Shown here in pieces: positions 16,729-24,856 of a stretch of 64,000 nucleotides of DNA. The notes below the pieces were generated by a model that was not told the DNA's origin, made no database searches, and saw only the letters and a list, made by a program, of their open reading frames with translations. The stretch is from Streptomyces sp. APSN-46.1. GTDB lineage: Bacteria; Actinomycetota; Actinomycetes; Streptomycetales; Streptomycetaceae. Position numbers and translations under genes: made by a program. Each line of letters begins with the position of its first letter. Positions within the stretch are counted from its first letter, which is position 1. The stretch is taken from NCBI RefSeq assembly GCF_022815725.1, contig NZ_JALGRF010000008.1, positions 1 through 64,000 on the forward strand. The letters are read 5' to 3'.

Positions 16729-17708
16729 CCGCGAGCGCCACCGGAGTCGGCTCCCTCCCCGGCGAGGACGCCCGCGAGGCCGCCAGGACCGTCACCGGGT
16801 CCTTCGAGGAGTTCCCCTACCTCGCCGAGCTGCCCGCGCGCGGCCCCGGCGCCGACATGATCGGCCGCTCCCTCGGGCTGCTGGTCGACATGTACGCCCA
16901 CGTCGAGCCCAGCGGCTGGCGGATCAGCGACCGCCCCGGCCGCGACAGCAAGCGCGCCCGGTCCTGGCTCGGCGAGGACCTGGACGCCCTGGAGGAGTTC
17001 ACCCAGGGCTACCAGGGGAAGCTGAAGGTCCAGGCCGTCGGGCCGTGGACGCTGGCCGGCGCCCTGGAGCTGCACGGCGGCGAGGCCATGCTCCAGGACG
17101 CCGGCGCCTGTCGCGACCTGGCCGTCTCCCTCGCGGAGGGCGTCCGAGGGCACCTGGCCGATGTCCGCAAGCGGATCCCCGGCGCCGAGATCGTGCTCCA
17201 GTACGACGAGCCGTCGCTCACCGCCGTCCTGCTCGGGCGGGTCCGGTCCGCGAGCGGGTACCGGACGTACCGCGCCGTCGACCGGCAGATCGTCGAGGGC
17301 ACCCTGCGCGAGCTGTTCGCCGTCCACGACGGGGAGGTCGTCGTCCACTCCTGCGCGCCCGAGGTGCCCTTCGCACTGCTGCGACGCGCGGGCGCCGCGG
17401 GCGTGTCGTTCGATTTCTCCTTGCTCACCGAGCGCGAGGACGACGCCATCGGCGAGGCCGTCGAGGGCGGTACGAAGCTCTTCGCCGGAGTGGTGCCCGG
17501 TACGGACGGCCCGTTGTCAGACCCTGCCGGTAGCGTCATGGGTGTCAGGAAGCTTTGGCGCAGGCTGGGGCTGGCCCCGGGGACTCTGGCGGAGTCCGTC
17601 GTGGTCACTCCGTCGTGCGGTCTGGCGGGCGCTTCGCCCGCCTACGCCCGTGCCGTGCAGGCGCACTGCGTCAGGGCGGCGAGGTCGCTCGCCGACAACC
17701 CTGAGTGA
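16725..17708 (+). CDS. Stand-alone MetE-type methionine synthase catalytic domain
   Basis: A 327-residue protein matching only the C-terminal, catalytic half of cobalamin-independent methionine synthase (full MetE is about 760 residues). Zinc ligands are visible as His208 and Cys210 (VVHSCAPEV) and Cys298 (VTPSCGLAG). GVGSLPGED near the start and LQYDEPSLTAVL near 163 also fit. The homocysteine/folate-binding N-terminal half is absent. Archaeal 'core' MetE proteins use a corrinoid-bound methyl donor, so a different methyl donor or substrate is possible here. It is coupled to an SDR upstream and followed directly by ligA. Confidence 0.85.
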   Translation: MTASATGVGSLPGEDAREAARTVTGSFEEFPYLAELPARGPGADMIGRSLGLLVDMYAHVEPSGWRISDRPGRDSKRARSWLGEDLDALEEFTQGYQGKLKVQAVGPWTLAGALELHGGEAMLQDAGACRDLAVSLAEGVRGHLADVRKRIPGAEIVLQYDEPSLTAVLLGRVRSASGYRTYRAVDRQIVEGTLRELFAVHDGEVVVHSCAPEVPFALLRRAGAAGVSFDFSLLTEREDDAIGEAVEGGTKLFAGVVPGTDGPLSDPAGSVMGVRKLWRRLGLAPGTLAESVVVTPSCGLAGASPAYARAVQAHCVRAARSLADNPE

Positions 17709-17739
17709 TGGATTGAGACGGGCCACGGGAGGACACGGC

Positions 17740-19950
17740 ATGGCAGCCGAACAGAAGCAGGCCGGCGACGCGACGGTACCGGCGGCGGTGCGTGAACAGC
17801 ACGCGCTGCTCGCCGAACAGGTCGAGGAGCACCGCTTCCGGTACTACGTGAACGACCAGCCCGTCATCAGTGACGCCGATTTCGACCAGCTGCTGCGCTC
17901 GCTGGAGGCGCTGGAGGAGGAGTATCCGGAGCTGCGCACTCCGGACTCGCCCACCCAGAAGGTGGCCGGGGCGTACGAGACGGACTTCGCGTCCGTGCAG
18001 CACCGCGAGCGGATGCTCTCCCTCGACAACGCCTTCGACGACGAGGAGCTGGCGGCCTGGGCGGACCGGGTGGCCCGGGACGTCAGCACCTCGGACTACC
18101 ACTACCTGTGCGAGCTCAAGGTGGACGGCCTCGCCGTCAACCTCACCTACGAGAACGGCCGCCTGACCCGCGCCGCCACCCGGGGCGACGGCCGCACCGG
18201 CGAGGACATCACGCCGAACGTCCGCACCATCGCGGAGATCCCGGACCGCCTCAAGGGCGAGCGGATCCCGGCGCTGGTGGAGATCCGCGGCGAGGTCTTC
18301 TTCCCGATGGAGAAGTTCGAGGAGCTCAACGCCCGGCTCGTCGAGGCCGAGGGCAAGCCCTTCGCCAACCCGCGTAACGCGGCGGCCGGTTCGCTGCGCC
18401 AGAAGGACCCGAAGGTCACCGCGACCCGCCCGCTGCACATGGTGGTGCACGGGATCGGGGCGCGCTCGGGCTTCGAGATCGGCAAGCTCTCGCAGGCGTA
18501 CGAGCTGCTGGAGGAGTGGGGCCTGCCCACCGCCAAGCACAACAAGGTGGTCTCCTCGCTCGCCGAGGTCCGCGAGTTCATCTCCTACTTCGGCGAGAAC
18601 CGGCACTCGGTGGAGCACGAGATCGACGGCGTGGTCGTCAAGCTCGACGAGATCCCGCTCCAGGGCCGTCTGGGCTCCACCGCGCGCGCACCGCGCTGGG
18701 CCATCGCGTGGAAGTACGCCCCCGAAGAGGTCAACACCAAGCTGGTGGACATCAAGGTCGGCGTCGGCCGCACCGGCCGGGTGACCCCGTACGCCCAGGT
18801 GGAGCCGGTGACGGTGGCCGGCTCGGAGGTCGAGTTCGCGACCCTGCACAACCAGGAGGTCGTCAAGGCCAAGGGCGTGCTCATCGGGGACACCGTGGTC
18901 CTGCGCAAGGCGGGCGATGTCATCCCCGAGATCCTCGGCCCGGTCGTCGATCTGCGGGACGGTACCGAGCGCGAGTTCGTGATGCCGGCCGAGTGCCCCG
19001 AGTGCGGGACCCCGCTGCGGCCGATGAAGGAGGGCGACATCGACCTCCGCTGCCCCAACGGGCAGACCTGCCCGGCCCAGCTGCGCGAGCGGCTGTTCTA
19101 CCTGGCAGGCCGGCAGTGCCTGGACATCGAGAACTTCGGCTCGGTGGCCGCGGCCGCGCTCACCAACCCGCTGGAGCCGGCCGAGCCGCCGCTGCGCGAC
19201 GAGGGCGACCTCTTCGACCTCACCATCGAGGACCTGCTGCCCATCAAGGCGTACGTGCTGGACGCCGACAGCGGGCTGCCCAAGCGGGACCCGAAGACGG
19301 GCGAGGAGAAGATCGTCACCGTCTTCGCCAACCAGAAGGGCGAGCCGAAGAAGAACGCCCTCGCGATGCTGGAGAACATCGCGGCCGCCAAGGACCGCCC
19401 GCTCGCCCGCGTCATCAACGGCCTGTCGATCCGTCACGTCGGCCCGGTCGCGGCCCAGGCCCTCGCCCGCGAGTTCCGCTCCATCGAGCGCATCGAGCAG
19501 GCCACCGAGGAGGAACTGGCCGCCACCGACGGGGTCGGCGCCATCATCGCGGCCTCCCTCAAGGAGTGGTTCGCCGTCGAATGGCACCAGGAGATCCTGC
19601 GCAAGTGGCGCGAAGCGGGTGTCCGGATGGAGGAGGAAGGTTCCGGCGAGGAGCAGGGGCCGCGTCCGCTGGAGGGCCTGACCGTCGTCGTCACCGGCAC
19701 GTTGCAGAGCCACACCCGGGACGGCGCGAAGGAGGCCCTGCAGAGCCGGGGAGCCAAGGTCACCGGGTCCGTCTCGAAGAAGACCTCGTTCGTCGTGGTC
19801 GGCGACAACCCGGGCTCCAAGTACGACAAGGCCGTGCAGTTGAAGCTTCCGGTCCTCGACGACACCGGATTCGCCGTCCTGCTCGAACAGGGCCCCGACG
19901 CGGCGCGCGAGGCCGCCCTCCCGGTGGACGGCGACACGGAAGCGGAGTAG
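17740..19950 (+). CDS. ligA: NAD-dependent DNA ligase LigA
   Basis: A 736-residue ligase that seals nicks during replication and repair. The adenylated lysine is Lys127 in CELKVDGLAV. The Ia domain (HRFRYYVNDQPVISDADFDQLL) precedes it. The zinc finger cysteines are Cys419, Cys422, Cys438 and Cys444, helix-hairpin-helix motifs follow (SIRHVGPVAAQALAREF), and a BRCT domain closes the protein (about 645-725). It is about 65 residues longer than typical LigA, mostly from an insert after LFDLTIEDLLPIKAYVL around residue 505. The ATG at 17740 follows GGGAGGA. Confidence 0.97.
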   Translation: MAAEQKQAGDATVPAAVREQHALLAEQVEEHRFRYYVNDQPVISDADFDQLLRSLEALEEEYPELRTPDSPTQKVAGAYETDFASVQHRERMLSLDNAFDDEELAAWADRVARDVSTSDYHYLCELKVDGLAVNLTYENGRLTRAATRGDGRTGEDITPNVRTIAEIPDRLKGERIPALVEIRGEVFFPMEKFEELNARLVEAEGKPFANPRNAAAGSLRQKDPKVTATRPLHMVVHGIGARSGFEIGKLSQAYELLEEWGLPTAKHNKVVSSLAEVREFISYFGENRHSVEHEIDGVVVKLDEIPLQGRLGSTARAPRWAIAWKYAPEEVNTKLVDIKVGVGRTGRVTPYAQVEPVTVAGSEVEFATLHNQEVVKAKGVLIGDTVVLRKAGDVIPEILGPVVDLRDGTEREFVMPAECPECGTPLRPMKEGDIDLRCPNGQTCPAQLRERLFYLAGRQCLDIENFGSVAAAALTNPLEPAEPPLRDEGDLFDLTIEDLLPIKAYVLDADSGLPKRDPKTGEEKIVTVFANQKGEPKKNALAMLENIAAAKDRPLARVINGLSIRHVGPVAAQALAREFRSIERIEQATEEELAATDGVGAIIAASLKEWFAVEWHQEILRKWREAGVRMEEEGSGEEQGPRPLEGLTVVVTGTLQSHTRDGAKEALQSRGAKVTGSVSKKTSFVVVGDNPGSKYDKAVQLKLPVLDDTGFAVLLEQGPDAAREAALPVDGDTEAE

Positions 19951-20360
19951 TAACCCATATGCATGTCGTCCGAATGTCGTCATGACGGTCGCCCCGGGGG
20001 AGTGGCGAAGGCGAACGGATGCGTGGCGTGCGGTCGTACGGGCGGGCGTACGCCGGGCGCGGTGACCGGTGTAAACGGCTGGTACAGGGCTGGCGGCAGT
20101 GCGGTGACCTGTCGGATCATCGGACGGTGACCCAGGGGGTCCTGGTCCAAACTCACCCGTTCGGCGGATACCGTACTGATGAGGATGGCTGGGTCGCATT
20201 CGGGCAACCGCCGCCGACAACTGCCCCTGGGAGCCTCTCGCGTCCTACTGTTGAGGGGTGCGCCTGTCGTGCACGGCTGCGTGAGGCGATTCCAGCCGTG
20301 ATGGCATGACATCGGGGCCATCGCGTGACATCGGCATCGCCGGCTGTGAGAGGGACGGGC
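19951..20360. other. Spacer between ligA and the GGDEF-EAL gene
   Basis: About 410 bp. A 96-codon plus-strand frame (20019-20309) lacks a ribosome site and protein-like composition, and I do not count it as a gene. The sequence is less GC-rich in patches and must hold the promoter of the downstream gene. Just before its ATG, GAGAGGGACGG is the ribosome site. A weak BldD-box-like match is discussed among the rejected items. Confidence 0.5.
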
Positions 20361-22550
20361 ATGAAACCCACCGAAAGCGCCGACCCGTCACCTGATTTCG
20401 GCGGGGCACTCCCGTCCGTGCGGACGGGCCGGCTCGGATTCCTGGGTTCCGGGACACCGGACAGCCACCCGCTCGACGGTGGTGCGGGTGCGTCAGGGCA
20501 GCGCACCGTGCTGCCCTTCGTCGCCGTGGGCCTCTCCGCCGTGGTGCTCGCCGTCGGCGTCGTCTCCGCACTGACCGACCGTCAGGCGCTGTTCCCCGGC
20601 GGGGCGGTCGGCTGGGCGCTCGCACTGCTCACCGGCATCATCGTCGGCCACCTGGTCGCCCTCGGCCGCGACCGCTGGTGGGGCGGCACCGGATCGGGAG
20701 CCGCGCTCACCCTCGGCGTCCTCCTCCTCTACGGGTGGGTGCCGGCCGGGCTCGTCTCGCTGGCGGTGGTCACGCTGGTCGGGGCCGCACGCCGGCACCG
20801 CTGGCGGCAGGGCCTGCTGCACGGCTCCGTGGACATCCTCGGCATCGGCGCGGGTGCCCTCGTCATGGCCGCGTTCGGTGACGCGCCGACCGTGGCCGAG
20901 CCCTGGCGGCCCGACGCCTGGGGGCCGGGGGCGCTGCCGGAGGTCGTGCTGACCGCCGTCGCGTACCTGCTCGTCACGCGGCTCGTGCTGTGGCTGGCGA
21001 CGACACCGCGCGGCGGAGGGCTGCCCACGGTCGCCCGGACGGCACTGCTCCGGCAGGCCTTAGTGGCGGTCGCGCTGCTCGGCATCGCCCCCCTGATCGG
21101 CGTGGTCGCCGTCGGCCAGCCGGTACTGCTGCCGCTGTTCGCCGTACCGCTCATCGCGCTCGACTCCACCCTGTGGATCGCCCGGGCGCGCGCGGAGGAA
21201 CAGCTGCGGGACCCGCTGACGGGGCTGCCGAACCGGCAGTGGCTGCTGGAGCGCGCGTGGACCGCCCTGGACGAGGCTGAACGTTTGGGCACCCGGTCAG
21301 CTCTTGTGCTGATCGACCTGGACCGGTTCCGGGCGGTCAACGACACGCTGGGCCACCTGGCGGGCGACCGGCTGCTGCTCCAGATCGCGGACCGGCTGCG
21401 CCAGGCACTGCCCGACGACGCCGAGGCCGCCCGTCTCGGCGGCGACGAGTTCGCCGTACTCCTCCCCCTCGCCGACTCGACCACGAGCGCCCAGCGGGTC
21501 GCCCGCCACCTGGTCGCGGAGCTGAGCTCCCCGCTGGACCTCGACGGCCTGACCCTGGTGCTGGAGGCCAGCGCCGGCCTCGCCGTCTTCCCGGACCACG
21601 CGCTGGACGCCGAGGGGCTGCTGCGGCGGGCCGACGTCGCGATGTACCAGGCGAAGCGGGACCGCACGGGCGTGGAGGTGTACGAGTCGAAGCGGGACAG
21701 CAACACGCCCGACCGGCTCGGCCTGCTCGGCGATCTGCGGCGGGCGCTGGACGCGGGCGAAGTGGAACTGCACTACCAGCCCAAGGTCCGCTTCGACGGG
21801 CACGTGGCGGGGCTGGAGGCCCTGGTCCGCTGGGTGCACCCGGAACGCGGCCGGGTGCCCCCCGACGAGTTCATCGCGATCGCCGAGACCTCGGGGCTGA
21901 TGCCGCACCTGACGGAGTACGTCCTGGAGACGGCGCTGGCCCAGGTGGCCCGCTGGCGCGCCCAGGGGCTGAAGGTCCCCGTCGCGGTCAACGTCTCGCC
22001 GCGCGATGTGCACACACCCGGCTTCGCGGGGGCGGTCGCCGCGCGGCTGGCCCGGCACGGGGTGCCGGCGAGCGGGCTCCAGCTGGAGATAACGGAACAC
22101 GTCCTGCTGGAAGACCCCCAGCGCGCGGCGGACACCATGGCGGGCCTGACGGGCCACGGCGTGAAGATGTCGCTGGACGACTTCGGCACCGGCTACTCGT
22201 CGCTGGTCCACCTGCGCCGCCTCCCGGTCAGCGAGCTGAAGATCGACCGGTCCTTCGTCGCGCGGCTGGCCGTCGACGCCCAGGACGCGGAGATCGTTCG
22301 CTGCACGGTGGATCTCGCGCACTCGCTGGGCCTGCTGGTCGTCGCCGAGGGCGTGGAGGACGACGAGACGTGGGAGCGCCTGCGGGACCTGGGCTGCGAC
22401 GCGGTACAGGGCTGGCTGGTCGCCGCCGCGATGCCCCCGCAGGAGGCCACCGCCTGGCTCCTCGCCCGCGGCGAACGCGGCTGGCGCCGCCCGGCGGACA
22501 TCACAGCCGAACTGGCCGCCGCCGCCTCCTCGGAAACCCCGGCCCCCTGA
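20361..22550 (+). CDS. rmdB: Membrane GGDEF-EAL protein, c-di-GMP turnover (RmdB-like)
   Basis: A 729-residue protein. Residues 48-270 hold about six to eight hydrophobic helices; the GGDEF domain starts at about 283 (DPLTGLPNRQWL) with an intact GGDEF motif near 360; the EAL domain has EALVRW near 486, NVSPRDV, ITEHVLLED, LDDFGTGYSSL, KIDRSF and AEGVED, so all phosphodiesterase residues I can check are present. It could make and/or break c-di-GMP, which in Streptomyces controls BldD and development. The symbol rests on its place after ligA, as I recall for S. coelicolor SCO5495. The ATG at 20361 follows GAGAGGGA. Confidence 0.85.
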   Translation: MKPTESADPSPDFGGALPSVRTGRLGFLGSGTPDSHPLDGGAGASGQRTVLPFVAVGLSAVVLAVGVVSALTDRQALFPGGAVGWALALLTGIIVGHLVALGRDRWWGGTGSGAALTLGVLLLYGWVPAGLVSLAVVTLVGAARRHRWRQGLLHGSVDILGIGAGALVMAAFGDAPTVAEPWRPDAWGPGALPEVVLTAVAYLLVTRLVLWLATTPRGGGLPTVARTALLRQALVAVALLGIAPLIGVVAVGQPVLLPLFAVPLIALDSTLWIARARAEEQLRDPLTGLPNRQWLLERAWTALDEAERLGTRSALVLIDLDRFRAVNDTLGHLAGDRLLLQIADRLRQALPDDAEAARLGGDEFAVLLPLADSTTSAQRVARHLVAELSSPLDLDGLTLVLEASAGLAVFPDHALDAEGLLRRADVAMYQAKRDRTGVEVYESKRDSNTPDRLGLLGDLRRALDAGEVELHYQPKVRFDGHVAGLEALVRWVHPERGRVPPDEFIAIAETSGLMPHLTEYVLETALAQVARWRAQGLKVPVAVNVSPRDVHTPGFAGAVAARLARHGVPASGLQLEITEHVLLEDPQRAADTMAGLTGHGVKMSLDDFGTGYSSLVHLRRLPVSELKIDRSFVARLAVDAQDAEIVRCTVDLAHSLGLLVVAEGVEDDETWERLRDLGCDAVQGWLVAAAMPPQEATAWLLARGERGWRRPADITAELAAAASSETPAP

Positions 22551-22558
22551 CCCGGCGG

Positions 22559-22588
22559 GGCTGGAACTGCCCTGCGGGCAATCCAGCC
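22559..22588 (+). terminator. Terminator after the GGDEF-EAL gene
   Basis: GGCTGGA/TCCAGCC (22559-22565, 22582-22588) encloses TGCCC/GGGCA (22568-22572, 22576-22580) with a TGC loop, eight bases after the stop codon. Confidence 0.75.
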
Positions 22589-22616
22589 GCGCCTGGCGGA
22601 CGGCATCAGCCACATC

Positions 22617-22642
22617 CAGCCTCGCCGGCGCTTGAGGCGCGG
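22617..22642 (+). repeat. 26-bp dispersed intergenic repeat, copy 4
   Basis: Matches 10273-10298 in the same orientation at 25 of 26 positions. It again lies just downstream of a gene's terminator. Confidence 0.75.
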
Positions 22643-22802
22643 GTTCGGGCGGAGCCCGGAAAGCTCCGCGCAGCGGGCCCGCACTCGCCCCCGTACCGGC
22701 AGCCGGGCAGCGGCCGCGGCAAACCGTTTCGTGGTGAGCGGGCCCGGCCCCATAGGATTGGGCCCGAAACCTACACACTCACCACCCCCAGAGGATCGCT
22801 GC

Positions 22803-23099
22803 ATGCCTGGCATCACGCGCGAGGAGGTCGCCCACCTCGCTCGGCTGGCACGTCTGGAGCTGAAAAGCGAAGAGCTCGACCACTTCGCTGGACAGCTCGA
22901 CGACATCATCGGCGCGGTCGCCCGCGTTTCCGAGGTCGCCGACCAAGACGTCCCGCCGACCTCCCACCCGCTGCCGCTGACGAACGTCATGCGCGCGGAC
23001 GAGGTCCGTCCGTCGCTCACCCCCGAGCAGGCGCTTTCCGGCGCTCCCGCCCAGGAGCAGCAGCGTTTCAAGGTGCCGCAGATCCTGGGGGAGGACTAA
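22803..23099 (+). CDS. gatC: Glu-tRNA(Gln)/Asp-tRNA(Asn) amidotransferase subunit C
   Basis: A 98-residue subunit that stabilises GatA and wraps around the GatA-GatB interface. EEVAHLARLARLELKSEELDHF and the C-terminal DEVRPSLTPEQAL...GAPAQEQQRFKVP are the family signatures. The ATG at 22803 has AGAGGA upstream. It heads the gatC-gatA-(small gene)-gatB operon and lies five bases before gatA. Confidence 0.95.
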   Translation: MPGITREEVAHLARLARLELKSEELDHFAGQLDDIIGAVARVSEVADQDVPPTSHPLPLTNVMRADEVRPSLTPEQALSGAPAQEQQRFKVPQILGED

Positions 23100-23104
23100 T
23101 CATC

Positions 23105-24601
23105 ATGAATGACCAGATCATCAAGCTCACGGCCGCCCAGACCGCCGAGAAGATCGCCTCCGGCGAGCTCACGGCCGTCGAGGTGACCGAGGCCCACCTG
23201 GCCCGCATCGACGCGACCGACGAGAAGGTCCACGCCTTCCTCCACGTCGACCGCGAAGGCGCCCTCGCCCAGGCCCGCGCCGTCGACGCCAAGCGCGAGC
23301 GCGGCGAGAAGCTCGGCCCGCTGGCCGGCGTCCCGCTGGCCCTCAAGGACATCTTCACCACCGTCGGGGTCCCGACCACCGTCGGTTCGAAGATCCTCGA
23401 AGGCTGGATCCCGCCCTACGACGCCACCCTGACGCGCAAGCTCAAGGAAGCCGACGTCGTCATCCTCGGCAAGACCAACATGGACGAGTTCGCCATGGGG
23501 TCCTCCACCGAGAACAGCGCCTACGGCCCCACCGGCAACCCGTGGGACCTCACCCGCATCCCCGGCGGCTCCGGCGGCGGTTCCGCGGCCGCGCTGGCCG
23601 CCTTCCAGGCCCCGCTCGCCATCGGCACGGACACCGGCGGCTCCATCCGCCAGCCCGCCGCCGTCACCGGCACAGTCGGCGTCAAGCCCACCTATGGCGG
23701 CGTCTCCCGCTACGGCATGGTCGCGTTCTCGTCCTCCCTCGACCAGGGCGGGCCCTGCGCCCGTACGGTCCTGGACGCCGCGCTCCTGCACGAGGTCATC
23801 GCCGGGCACGACCCGCTCGACTCCACCTCCATCGACGCCCCGGTCCCGCCGGTCGTCGAGGCGGCCCGCAACGGCTCCGTCGCCGGCATGCGCGTCGGCG
23901 TGGTCAAGCAGTTCGCCGGCGAGGGCTACCAGGCCGGCGTCGTCCAGCGCTTCAACGAGTCGGTCGAGCTCCTCAAGGAGCTCGGCGCCGAGATCGTCGA
24001 GCTGGACTGCCCGTCCTTCGACCTCGCGATGGCCGCGTACTACCTGATCGCGCCGTCCGAGTGCTCCTCGAACCTGGCCCGCTTCGATGCCATGCGCTAC
24101 GGCCTGCGCGTCGGCGACGACGGCACCAAGTCGGCCGAGGACGTCACCGCGCTCACCCGCGAAGCCGGCTTCGGCGACGAGGTCAAGCGCCGCGTCATCC
24201 TCGGCACGTACGCGCTCAGCTCCGGCTACTACGACGCGTACTACGGCTCGGCCCAGAAGGTCCGCACGCTCATCACGAAGGACTTCGAGAAGTCCTTCGA
24301 GCAGGTCGACGTCATCGTCTCCCCGACGACCCCGACCACCGCCTTCCCGATCGGCGAGCGCACCGACGACCCCCTCGCCATGTACCTCGCGGACCTGTGC
24401 ACCATCCCGACCAACCTGGCCGGCAACTCCGCCATGTCGCTCCCCTGCGGACTGGCACCGGAGGACGGCCTCCCGGTCGGGCTGCAGATCATTGCCCCGG
24501 CGATGAAGGACGACCGTCTGTACAAGGTCGGCGCGGCCGTCGAGGCCGCCTTCGTCGAGCGCTGGGGCCACCCGCTGCTTGAGGAGGCACCGTCGCTGTG
24601 A
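23105..24601 (+). CDS. gatA: Glu-tRNA(Gln) amidotransferase subunit A
   Basis: A 498-residue amidase-signature subunit that releases ammonia from glutamine for the transamidation of misacylated tRNA. The catalytic Lys81 (LALKDIF), cis-Ser about 156 in GGSGGGSAA and nucleophile Ser180 in TDTGGSIRQPA are all present. KTNMDEFAMGSSTENSA matches the family closely. The start at 23105 is five bases after gatC. The stop overlaps the GTG of the next small gene by four bases. Required because Streptomyces lacks GlnRS (family knowledge). Confidence 0.97.
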   Translation: MNDQIIKLTAAQTAEKIASGELTAVEVTEAHLARIDATDEKVHAFLHVDREGALAQARAVDAKRERGEKLGPLAGVPLALKDIFTTVGVPTTVGSKILEGWIPPYDATLTRKLKEADVVILGKTNMDEFAMGSSTENSAYGPTGNPWDLTRIPGGSGGGSAAALAAFQAPLAIGTDTGGSIRQPAAVTGTVGVKPTYGGVSRYGMVAFSSSLDQGGPCARTVLDAALLHEVIAGHDPLDSTSIDAPVPPVVEAARNGSVAGMRVGVVKQFAGEGYQAGVVQRFNESVELLKELGAEIVELDCPSFDLAMAAYYLIAPSECSSNLARFDAMRYGLRVGDDGTKSAEDVTALTREAGFGDEVKRRVILGTYALSSGYYDAYYGSAQKVRTLITKDFEKSFEQVDVIVSPTTPTTAFPIGERTDDPLAMYLADLCTIPTNLAGNSAMSLPCGLAPEDGLPVGLQIIAPAMKDDRLYKVGAAVEAAFVERWGHPLLEEAPSL

Positions 24602-24840
24602 CCAGCGCACTGTCCAAGGCCAAGGGCTTCAAGAAGTCCAAGTCCGGTACGTACCTGTCGATCGGCACCACCGCCTTCGGTGCCATCAGCGTGATCAAGC
24701 AGGCCCGCAGGGCCCGCACCGAGCACGACACGCTGAAGCTGGTCGACGCCGTCGTGTCCGCCGCCGCCATCGTCACCGGCCTCGCGATCCTGTACCGCGA
24801 GCTGAAGCGCCTGGGCGACGACGACGTCCTGCTGGGCTGA
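24598..24840 (+). CDS. Small membrane protein embedded in the gat operon
   Basis: An 80-residue protein with a basic N-terminus (MTSALSKAKGFKKSKSG), a weakly hydrophobic first segment (TYLSIGTTAFGAISVI) and a more hydrophobic second one (VVSAAAIVTGLAILYRELK). GTG at 24598 overlaps the gatA stop (GTGA), and gatB follows after 16 bp with its own GAGGGAAAG, so it is co-translated with the amidotransferase genes. I recall a small gene at this place in S. coelicolor. No function is known; a role in membrane attachment or regulation of GatCAB is speculation. Confidence 0.85.
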   Translation: MTSALSKAKGFKKSKSGTYLSIGTTAFGAISVIKQARRARTEHDTLKLVDAVVSAAAIVTGLAILYRELKRLGDDDVLLG

Positions 24841-24856
24841 GAGGGAAAGTTTCACC

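Noticed and set aside
20128..20140. BldD-box-like sequence TGACCCAGGGGGT upstream of the GGDEF-EAL gene
   Set aside because: Only 7 of the 9 defined positions of the BldD consensus match and symmetry is broken; such matches are frequent in GC-rich spacers, although c-di-GMP genes are plausible BldD targets.
20019..20309. 96-codon frame between ligA and the GGDEF-EAL gene
   Set aside because: No ribosome site, odd composition (many Cys/Arg/Gly) and no similarity I recognise; the region is better explained as promoter.
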